From Alcanivorax sp. UBA4485 (GTDB taxonomy: Bacteria; Pseudomonadota; Gammaproteobacteria; Pseudomonadales; Alcanivoracaceae): a DNA stretch of 13,137 nt. Positions 7,722-13,137 of this stretch are shown piece after piece. How positions within the stretch are numbered: the first letter of the stretch is position 1; every line of letters begins with the position of its first letter. The stretch covers positions 4,886-18,022 of the forward strand of contig DGNT01000152.1 in assembly GCA_002389055.1 (NCBI GenBank). The letters run 5' to 3'. The position numbers and the translations under genes were made by a program. The notes under the pieces were generated by a model. That model searched no databases. It had not been told where the DNA came from and worked only from the letters and a program-made list of their open reading frames with translations.

Positions 7722-8948
7722 CTACTTGGGACGACGCATCCGGCAGCTGGTGGGCAGGGTCGCCTGCTCGGCGTTGAACGCGGCCACTTCGTGGAAGTTG
7801 AAGTCGGTACCCTCGGCGCCGTGGGACATGTTGTTCTTGAGCACGGAAATAAAGGTGGGCATCTGGATCTGATGGTCGGACGCGCGCATGGTCACGTCAC
7901 CGGCCATGGACTTGAACTGCAGACCTTCCAGCGCGCGCGCCAGCTTAACCGGCTCCACACTGCCCGCCTTGTCACCGGCTTTCTTGATCATTTCCAGCAT
8001 CACGGAGACCCGCGGGTAGAGATCCCAACCGGTCTGCTTGTACATCTTTTCCTGACGCTCGGCGATCTCCGGGTCGGTGAAGTCACCGTGGTACTCGGAG
8101 ATCAGATAGATACGGTCGACGCCTTTCTCGCCCACCTGGGTGATGGTGCCCGGGGTGTTGCCGTAATAGGTCAGGAACGGCACGTCAACGCCGTACTCGG
8201 AAGCGGATTTGATCAGCAGGTTGATGTCCTGGCCCCAGTTACCGGTGATCACCACGTCAGCATCGGAGGATTTGATCTTGGAGATGTACGGAGAAAAATC
8301 CTTCACTTTGCCCAGCGGGTGGAAAACATTACCGACGATTTCAATGTCGGGACGCTTTTCCTTGAGCATGCGCATGGCCGCTTCGGATACCGCCTGGCCG
8401 AAGCTGTAGTCCTGGTTGATCAGGAAGACTTTCTTGAAGTCATCATTCTCCGCCACCCAGTCGGTGAGCATGTTCATTTTCATGTCGGCGTTGGCATCGA
8501 AACGGAAATGCCAGAACGAGCAACGCTCATTGGTGAACGACGGTTCGATGGCGGCGTAGTTGAAATACACCACGCGATCTTCCGGGTTGCGCTGATTGTG
8601 CTTGTTGATGCTGCTCAGTAGCGCCGAACCCACCGAGGAGCCGTTGCCCTGGATGATAAAGCGGATGCCGTCGTCGATGGCTTTTTGCAATTGCACCAGG
8701 CTTTCCTGGGGATTGATCTTGTTATCGAAGCCGACGATACGGATTTCGTGGCCGTTGATGCCGCCCTCTTCGTTGAGGCGGTCGGCGGTGAACTTCAGTT
8801 GCTCCAGCGCCGGCTGGCCGACCACGGACATCGGGCCGGTGAGCGGATCGATCAGCGCGAAACGAACCGGCTCCGGATTCGCCGCATTGGCGACACCCGC
8901 CAGCAGCAGTAGCGAAACCGCGAAACGGTTCAAGAGGGTCTTCACCAT
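7722..8948 (-). CDS. Periplasmic substrate-binding protein of HAAT-type ABC importer
   Basis: Captures the substrate in the periplasm and delivers it to LivHM. The chosen product is 408 aa: a Sec signal peptide (MVKTLLNRFAVSLLLLAG, likely cut after ANA at residue 22), then a type-I periplasmic fold with VRFALIDPLTGPMSVVGQPA (28-47), DGIRFIIQGNGSSVGSAL (93-110), KVFLINQDYSFGQA (173-186) and DVVITGNWGQD (231-241). Only two Cys remain in the mature protein (143 and 402, in LPTSCRMRRP at the C-terminus) and may form a disulfide. The ATG at 8948 has GGAG six bases upstream and starts at the signal peptide; the in-frame extension to 9053 would put 35 odd residues before it. It belongs to a divergent LivK-like group, so amino acids should not be assumed as ligands. 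First gene of the operon. Confidence 0.93.
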   Translation of the reverse strand: MVKTLLNRFAVSLLLLAGVANAANPEPVRFALIDPLTGPMSVVGQPALEQLKFTADRLNEEGGINGHEIRIVGFDNKINPQESLVQLQKAIDDGIRFIIQGNGSSVGSALLSSINKHNQRNPEDRVVYFNYAAIEPSFTNERCSFWHFRFDANADMKMNMLTDWVAENDDFKKVFLINQDYSFGQAVSEAAMRMLKEKRPDIEIVGNVFHPLGKVKDFSPYISKIKSSDADVVITGNWGQDINLLIKSASEYGVDVPFLTYYGNTPGTITQVGEKGVDRIYLISEYHGDFTDPEIAERQEKMYKQTGWDLYPRVSVMLEMIKKAGDKAGSVEPVKLARALEGLQFKSMAGDVTMRASDHQIQMPTFISVLKNNMSHGAEGTDFNFHEVAAFNAEQATLPTSCRMRRPK

Positions 8949-8991
8949 GGTGCTCTCCACATTGTTGTGCACGTTGTTATTTTCCCGTCGC
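8949..8991 (-). promoter_or_regulatory. mRNA leader with A/C-rich putative post-transcriptional control motifs
   Basis: The last 43 bases before the binding-protein start carry the ribosome-binding site GGAG (about 8955-8958) and two A/C-rich blocks. AAAATAACAACG is the complement of 8972-8983, and CACAACAA is the complement of 8962-8969. The first resembles the A-rich (AAnAAnAA-like) Hfq/Crc sites that control catabolic genes in Pseudomonas, such as the amiE leader. The second matches seven of eight bases of the CACAACAY target of the GcvB small RNA, which represses ABC-importer binding proteins in enteric bacteria. Either would block ribosome access. Neither regulator is visible in the window, so the role is inferred. 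Confidence 0.35.
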
Positions 8992-9060
8992 TTGGAACGA
9001 CAAAAGGAGTGCGCCGGGCGCCGTATTGGATACCGCCCCACCAACTCACTCACTCGCTAG

Positions 9061-9090
9061 ATAATAAGTTTGAGGCACCAAGAGTGTCCA
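9061..9090 (-). promoter_or_regulatory. Putative sigma70 promoter of the transporter/esterase/ligase operon
   Basis: On the minus strand TGGACA (complement of 9085-9090; five of six bases match TTGACA) is separated by 18 bases from TATTAT (complement of 9061-9066; five of six match TATAAT). It would start transcription near 9053, giving a leader of about 105 bases before the binding-protein ATG. It is the best sigma70 candidate I see in the 354-base gap between the two transcription units. Just downstream are the short inverted repeat GTAT-TGG-ATAC (9023-9033) and a GAGT triple repeat (complement of 9044-9055), possible operator material for the operon's TetR protein, though both are weak. 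Confidence 0.5.
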
Positions 9091-9210
9091 GCACCGCGCC
9101 GTCATCCGCCCCACCACTGCCGGCCGGCGCGGCGCAAACGCCCCGTTGGCGCGGGCTAGCGGCGCGGCGCTGATTTTGACAAAAGGGAACGGAGCGCCGC
9201 AGAGGCGGCG
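9091..9210. other. Intergenic spacer with short repeats, no gene seen
   Basis: No credible gene lies between the operon promoter and the terminator of the neighbouring unit. The stretch is very GC-rich apart from a perfect 11-base palindrome TTTTG-A-CAAAA at 9174-9184. GGCGCGGCGC is repeated directly at 9126-9135 and 9161-9170. The 9-mer GACAAAAGG at 9178-9186 recurs at 8999-9007, so the two copies bracket the promoter. These may be protein-binding sites or chance; nothing further is supported. Confidence 0.4.
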
Positions 9211-9241
9211 AAAAACAAAAAAAGGCGCCGGGGGGCGCCTT
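9211..9241 (-). terminator. Rho-independent terminator of the oxidase operon
   Basis: On the minus strand AAGGCGCC, a 4-base loop and GGCGCCTT form a perfect 8-base-pair GC-rich stem (9222-9241 region), followed at once by a T-rich run (complement of 9211-9223, TTTTTTTGTTTTT). This is a textbook intrinsic terminator. It sits 62 bases after the stop codon of the secreted duplicated-domain gene and before the promoter of the transporter operon, so it separates the two transcription units. Confidence 0.9.
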
Positions 9242-9302
9242 GAAGGGGAAAAGAATCAGCGGTCGGAAAAGGTCAGAGGGTTACTTTAGGTAACACCCTG
9301 GA

Positions 9303-10292
9303 TTAATGATGCCTACCACCGGCGGCGACTTGCTCGCCGGGCAGCCAGTCCACCACGCCTTTCACGGCAACGGGCTTGCCGTCCACGGTGACCGGCAGTG
9401 ACCAGGTCGCCACCTGGGCGCGGCGGCCGGCCCGGGACACCTTCTCCGGCGGTCGCAGGTCGCCGTAGGTGGCGCGCGGCTCGGTCCAGGTGTAGCGGGA
9501 ACCGCCGGCCACTTTCACCCATTGCGGTTCACCCTGCGCCTGGTTGGCGTTCATAAAGCTGCCGCCGGGGCCGATGCGCAGATGGGGCCGACCGTCCGCG
9601 TCGGCCACGACCACCGGCTTGCCGCTCTGGTTGTGAATGTGCACCGCCGGCACCGTGCCCGGTGCCAGGCCCACGGTGACGCCCTGGACCGGTTCCGGGT
9701 CCGAGGTCAGCCGCGACTGGAACGACCCGGGCGGCAGCGGCTCATAGCGGAACTCGCCCGCCAGACTGCTTTCCTTGCCGTCGAACCGGACCGGCACCGA
9801 CCACTGGCTGATCGCCCCCGGCTTGCCGGCGTGCTCCATATCGTGGGGCACCTCAATCTCATCGGTGCGCAGCCGGGGATCAAACCAGCCCCAGTTAGGC
9901 TCCTTGTGCACCAGCGCCCAGCGCGGCGCGGCGTCCTGGCTGGCGCCTTCGGGAATCGGTACGCCGCGGGCGGCGGTCTGGCTGCGGTACCAGGCCGGGT
10001 TGGCCAGATCCGCCAGCACGCCCTGCTCGTTGATGCGCAGGAAAACCCGGCCTTCCTGATCGAAAATCTCCAGGGTGCGCGGGCTGTCGTTGGCGACCAC
10101 CAATTGCGGCGCCACCGTCGTCTGCACCTGGGCGTTGATGCCGTCCAGGGTGGCCGACAACGGGGCCAGCCGCGCCTTCACCGCCTTGGCTTCCGGCCCG
10201 TGGGCCAGGGCCAGAGTGGGTGCCGTGGCCAGCACGGCACCCAGCAACCAGGCGGCAAGACGAGCGTGGGTGTTGCGGTTACGTCTCGTCAT
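9303..10292 (-). CDS. Secreted protein with two tandem copies of an uncharacterised domain
   Basis: Function unknown; exported, 329 aa. A Sec signal peptide covers residues 1-30 (RRNR, hydrophobic core AAWLLGAVLAT, then LALA), so cleavage would leave His31 as the mature N-terminus; the C-terminus is GGRHH. The mature part holds an internal duplication. Repeat 1 is about 61-188 and repeat 2 about 214-319. Each has a strand pair ending in FLRI/HLRI (84-87, 237-240), a W-containing strand PRWALV/PQWVKV (123-128, 256-261), a DPR/EPR motif after an aromatic residue (138-140, 271-273), then QWSVPV-x-x-DGK or TWSLPV-x-x-DGK (163-173, 297-306) and a final PLPPG/WLPG. The domain recalls small secreted actinobacterial proteins with a WHDHR motif; that link is from memory. 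Perfect AAGGAG lies seven bases before the ATG and overlaps the oxidase stop codon, so the two genes are co-expressed and probably co-functional. Confidence 0.85.
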   Translation of the reverse strand: MTRRNRNTHARLAAWLLGAVLATAPTLALAHGPEAKAVKARLAPLSATLDGINAQVQTTVAPQLVVANDSPRTLEIFDQEGRVFLRINEQGVLADLANPAWYRSQTAARGVPIPEGASQDAAPRWALVHKEPNWGWFDPRLRTDEIEVPHDMEHAGKPGAISQWSVPVRFDGKESSLAGEFRYEPLPPGSFQSRLTSDPEPVQGVTVGLAPGTVPAVHIHNQSGKPVVVADADGRPHLRIGPGGSFMNANQAQGEPQWVKVAGGSRYTWTEPRATYGDLRPPEKVSRAGRRAQVATWSLPVTVDGKPVAVKGVVDWLPGEQVAAGGRHH

Positions 10293-10297
10293 GTCGG

Positions 10298-10303
10298 CTC
10301 CTT
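10298..10303 (-). promoter_or_regulatory. Shine-Dalgarno overlapping the oxidase stop codon
   Basis: AAGGAG on the minus strand shares bases with the TAA stop (10302-10304) of the copper-radical oxidase gene and stands seven bases before the ATG of the next gene. Ribosomes finishing the oxidase would uncover or re-use it, so the two proteins are probably made in linked amounts. It also fixes the downstream start at 10292. Confidence 0.75.
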
Positions 10304-12779
10304 AGCGCTGGACCAGCAGGCCCGGCGTGCTGGACGGCAGCATCACCTGCACCGGTGCGGAAACGGACGGTACCACCATGCCGGAACCGTCACTGGCGAT
10401 GCGGTTCACGAACAGCATGTAGTGACCGGCCGGCATCACTGCCGCGTTCTCTGGAATCTCCACGCGCACGCTGCCACCGTTAACGGTGTGCGGCAGCACC
10501 ACGTTGCGCTGGTCCCCGTCCACCAGGTGGGTCAGGCTGGTGCGGCGCACCATGATCACTTCGTTGATGGCGGAAGCATCATCCACCGCGATCTGGATGG
10601 TATCGCCATGGTCCACCTGGTCCGGCGCAGCCTGAATCTCCGGGCGGTCCTTGAACACGTACGGCGGGCTGTAGATCTCGAAGGACGGGTCACGGCCGTC
10701 GTTGGGAGACAGGCCCAGCTCTTCCAGATTGAGGCTGAACAGGTAGGCAGTGTTGATCGGCGCGTGGCCGCCCACCAGCACCCGGCCGTCGGGCAGCAGC
10801 AGCGCGGTGTTGTGGTAGGTGCGCGGGTTCAGCGAGGTGGCCATCTCGGTCCACTCACCGGTCTCCGGATCAAACCGTTCGGTCATCTGTACCGGGGTGG
10901 CGGAACCGGGCAGAACCACTTCGTCCCGGTTGGCGCCGTTGAACGCCATCACGGAACCGTCGGGCAGCAGCACACCCGTGGAGTACCAGCGCGGGCCGTT
11001 CAGGTTACCCACGATCTCGGAGGAGTAGCGCATGCCGGTTTCGGTGTCCGCATCCACTTCCACGGTATCCAGACGACTGTTGGGTACCGCCAGATAGCTG
11101 CCCGGGCTGGTGGCCGCCACCGCGCCCAGTACGCCGCCGGCGGTGAGGAAGCTGGCTTCGCTATAGTTGCCGCTCTCATCCTGACGCAGCGGCATCATGA
11201 TGGAGAAGCTGGAACCGCGGAAGCCGGCGCCAATCAGACGGTTGGCCACCTGCGGGTCGGCCACGTCACCGAGCACGTTTTCAAGTTGTTCCAGGCTGCC
11301 GATGGGATCGCCAAGCAGGTTGGTCAGCAGGCCTTCGCCGGTGCCGATCAAATCTTCCAGCAGGTTCGGGCTGGTCAGACTCAGCGCCGAGGTAATGCGC
11401 TCCAGGCCCAGCTCGTCGAGCTGCACGTTCAGACCGGCGTAGCCCAGGTCGGTCCACAGCTGCTCTTGCGGATCGTAGGCGGACACGAAGTTCCACTGCG
11501 CCTGGTTATAGGACTGGCCGAACGGGTTGAACGCCTGACCGGCGGCGTTATAGAACACCTGACCGTTGGGCAGCAGGTGCAGACGCGGGTACAGCGGCAG
11601 CGCCTTGCCGGCGGTGGTGTCGAGCCCCGGCAGCGGACGCTCACCGTTCTCGGACCAGGTGCCGGTGTCGAGATCATAGGTCTCGCTGGTGCGCACGTTG
11701 TCGGCGGACTGCAGCAGTTCACGCAGGCCGGTGCTTTCGCCGCCCAACAGCGCGCCGGTGTAGACCGGCTTGAGCAGTTTGGTCACGCCGCTGGCCACGA
11801 ACACGTCGCCATCCGGCAGGGTCACCATGCTGGGATACCAGCGGCCATGATTCATGTGGCCGGTCTGGGTCCAGCTGTTGTCTTCCGGGTTAAAGATACG
11901 GGCGTCCTTGAGACCTTCCAGCTCCACCACGCCGATGTCGTCGGGCACGCTGATTTCGCCGAAGTTACTGGGCAGCGGGATCTCGTTGTCGATCGAGCCG
12001 AGCACGTCGCGGGCCTGCGGGAACACGGAGCCCAGGGACGGCTCGGTGTAGTAGTCGGTACCGCCCACCGCCATGATGCGGCCGTCGGCGAGCTGGATCA
12101 CGTCGGCGCAGAACAGGGCGCCGTCGTTGCCGTCGGTGCTTTCCGCGTCGGAAAGTTCCGCGCCGGGCAGCAACGTGTCGCTGTCGTTGCCGTCCACGTT
12201 GGCACCGCCGGTCACCGGCGACGGACGCTCCCAGGAGATGTCATCATTGGCGCCGGCGGGGCCGAAGTTCAGCACCCGGGTCTGGTCGTTCACCGACACG
12301 AAGCCGAATTCGGCGACGATGGAGAACTCCACGTTCTCAGTGCCTTCCAGGGCGTTGAAGTAGATCAACCGGTTGTCCGGCAGCAGCGCGATGGAACCGG
12401 CGGCGGGTTTACAGCGCAGCGCGCCCTCCGCATCCTCCAGACATTTGTCCTCGGTGGTCACCACTTTCAAATTATCGCCGGTGGTGGAATCGCTGTAGCG
12501 GATGGTGGGCTCGGCAAACGGGCCTTCGAATTTACCCACCAGGCACTCATCGCCTTCACAGCTGTACTGGCGACCTTCAAAGGACGACGCTTTGGGCGCC
12601 GGGGCCGGCGCCATCGGATCGTCGGCACGGGGCGTGCCGTCGTCCGTCGATGGAGTGCCACCGCCGCCGCCACCGGTGCTCGCCGTGGTGCCCGCACCGC
12701 TGGAACTGCTACCGCCACCGCAGGCGACCAGCGCCGTGGTCAGCAGACCCAGTCCGATAAGCCGTTCAAGGTTTTTCAT
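10302..12779 (-). CDS. Lipoprotein copper-radical oxidase (galactose oxidase / glyoxal oxidase family)
   Basis: Predicted outer-membrane lipoprotein that oxidises an alcohol or aldehyde with O2 and releases H2O2. The 825-aa protein has a lipoprotein signal with lipobox LVAC (Cys20) and a Gly/Ser/Pro-rich tether to about residue 65. A Kelch-type beta-propeller follows, with blades marked by LPDG-x-V-x-x-x-GG-like strands (226-240, 321-331, 605-615, 661-671). A C-terminal immunoglobulin-like domain (about 703-812) begins with EIYSPPYVF. By comparison with fungal galactose oxidase, the cofactor Cys228/Tyr272 pair corresponds to Cys224 (LFC) and Tyr315 (GRWYPS), axial Tyr495 and ligand His496 to Tyr655-His656 (RTYHN), and ligand His581 to His751 (LTHLVDGDQR). 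All are present, so an active enzyme is expected. The protein is longer than fungal relatives, partly through an insert at about 445-512. The ATG follows GGGAGAG. Substrate unknown; GlxA-like polysaccharide modification is one possibility. Confidence 0.9.
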   Translation of the reverse strand: MKNLERLIGLGLLTTALVACGGGSSSSGAGTTASTGGGGGGTPSTDDGTPRADDPMAPAPAPKASSFEGRQYSCEGDECLVGKFEGPFAEPTIRYSDSTTGDNLKVVTTEDKCLEDAEGALRCKPAAGSIALLPDNRLIYFNALEGTENVEFSIVAEFGFVSVNDQTRVLNFGPAGANDDISWERPSPVTGGANVDGNDSDTLLPGAELSDAESTDGNDGALFCADVIQLADGRIMAVGGTDYYTEPSLGSVFPQARDVLGSIDNEIPLPSNFGEISVPDDIGVVELEGLKDARIFNPEDNSWTQTGHMNHGRWYPSMVTLPDGDVFVASGVTKLLKPVYTGALLGGESTGLRELLQSADNVRTSETYDLDTGTWSENGERPLPGLDTTAGKALPLYPRLHLLPNGQVFYNAAGQAFNPFGQSYNQAQWNFVSAYDPQEQLWTDLGYAGLNVQLDELGLERITSALSLTSPNLLEDLIGTGEGLLTNLLGDPIGSLEQLENVLGDVADPQVANRLIGAGFRGSSFSIMMPLRQDESGNYSEASFLTAGGVLGAVAATSPGSYLAVPNSRLDTVEVDADTETGMRYSSEIVGNLNGPRWYSTGVLLPDGSVMAFNGANRDEVVLPGSATPVQMTERFDPETGEWTEMATSLNPRTYHNTALLLPDGRVLVGGHAPINTAYLFSLNLEELGLSPNDGRDPSFEIYSPPYVFKDRPEIQAAPDQVDHGDTIQIAVDDASAINEVIMVRRTSLTHLVDGDQRNVVLPHTVNGGSVRVEIPENAAVMPAGHYMLFVNRIASDGSGMVVPSVSAPVQVMLPSSTPGLLVQR

Positions 12780-13099
12780 TTGTCTCTCTCCCGAGGGCGT
12801 TGTTATTCAAGCCTGAGTTGTTCAAAACCAATCAGTGAGACGCGATGTATACGTCCTATCAGGCGGAATTGTGCGCCGAGGGAAAGAGGGGCGTCATGAA
12901 GGTAGTGCCAGGTCTTACCACATCACGACAGTTATTCACCGCGCGAACATGCGGCTTAACAAAGATGCTTTAAAAGTTTCACGCGTTACTGACGAGAACA
13001 GGAAAAACAAACCAAAAGGATTAATACTTTGGGAGGAGAAACCGGCGGACCCTCCATCAGGGACGCGGTGCAATGGTGGTGCCTTCCGGGATCGCTCAA
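12780..13099. other. Upstream region of the oxidase operon, no gene recognised
   Basis: This stretch should hold the oxidase promoter. Nearest the gene are the ribosome-binding site GGGAGAG and a 10-mer AATAACAACG (complement of 12798-12807) that also occurs before the binding-protein gene. An AT-rich patch spans about 12958-13030. I could not find a sigma70 site with good matches in both boxes; TATACA (complement of 12847-12852) has no fitting -35. No RNA gene was recognised. Both strands contain only short open frames without family resemblance. From about 13031 the sequence changes to GC-rich repeat-like DNA. Confidence 0.5.
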
Positions 13100-13136
13100 G
13101 CCATCCCTGGCCGCACTCATTTGGCCATCCCTGGCC
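13100..13136. repeat. Two direct copies of a 13-base palindromic unit
   Basis: GCCATCCCTGGCC occurs at 13100-13112 and again at 13124-13136, a period of 24 bases, and the window ends inside the array. The second copy extends to TGGCCA-TCC-CTGGCCA, whose ends are self-complementary and can pair. The pattern looks like the edge of an interspersed intergenic repeat rather than coding sequence. Family unknown. Confidence 0.55.
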
Positions 13137-13137
13137 A

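Noticed and set aside
8949..9053. Upstream in-frame extension of the binding protein by 35 residues
   Set aside because: It would place a charged, odd leader before a clear signal peptide; the internal ATG at 8948 has a good ribosome-binding site.
9522..12899. Very long open frame on the plus strand (over 1100 codons) opposite the oxidase and its partner
   Set aside because: It is an antisense by-product of GC-rich codon use: the minus-strand genes have signal peptides, catalytic motifs and ribosome-binding sites, while the plus-strand translation is a His/Gln/Arg/Gly/Val-rich sequence without domain resemblance.
12893..12912. Sigma54-like sequence CTGGCAC on the minus strand
   Set aside because: The required GC doublet at the -12 position is absent (TTCAT instead of TTGCW).
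12896..12973. Small plus-strand frame of 25 codons (MKVVPGLTTS...) preceded by GAGGGG
   Set aside because: No resemblance to any known small protein, no promoter evidence, and it lies in the presumed oxidase promoter region; chance cannot be excluded.
12936..13137. Minus-strand frames open from the right edge, and a plus-strand ATG at 13073 open to the end
   Set aside because: Several frames are open at once over repeat-like DNA, the translations have repeated short units and no domain features, so a truncated gene is not supported.

Overview
The window is GC-rich, densely packed bacterial DNA in which every convincing gene lies on the minus strand, so transcription runs from high to low coordinates. 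Codon use, a lipoprotein signal, and a REP-type palindrome at the left edge that resembles those of Pseudomonas and relatives suggest a gammaproteobacterium, perhaps an Alcanivorax-like or other Pseudomonadales/Oceanospirillales-type marine heterotroph. The lineage is inferred from style, not from a marker gene.

There are two transcription units. The right-hand unit (12779 down to 9303) has two genes for exported proteins. The first is a large lipoprotein of the galactose oxidase/glyoxal oxidase (copper-radical oxidase) family with all expected copper ligands and the Cys-Tyr cofactor pair. The second is a secreted protein of unknown function made of two copies of one domain, coupled through a Shine-Dalgarno sequence that overlaps the oxidase stop codon. 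A strong intrinsic terminator at 9211-9241 ends this unit.

The left-hand unit (8948 down to 114) looks like one eight-gene operon: periplasmic binding protein, two permeases (LivH, LivM) and two ATPases (LivG, LivF) of a branched-chain-amino-acid-type (HAAT) ABC importer, then a cytoplasmic type-B carboxylesterase, an AMP-forming acyl-CoA synthetase and a TetR-family regulator. Many junctions overlap by 1 or 4 bases. A sigma70-like promoter (9061-9090) and a leader with A/C-rich motifs precede it. A hairpin lies between the binding-protein gene and the first permease gene. The combination suggests import of an ester or carboxylic acid, ester hydrolysis, and activation to a CoA thioester, with the TetR protein as likely local regulator. 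This substrate assignment is inference.

The most unusual points are: an importer whose two ATP sites look strongly unequal (Walker A Lys replaced by Arg in LivF, degenerate signature in LivG); a bacterial copper-radical oxidase lipoprotein paired with a duplicated-domain secreted protein whose predicted mature N-terminus is His and whose C-terminus is His-His; and leader motifs resembling small-RNA or Hfq/Crc targets. The outer edges (1-113 and about 12980-13137) carry intergenic repeat sequence.
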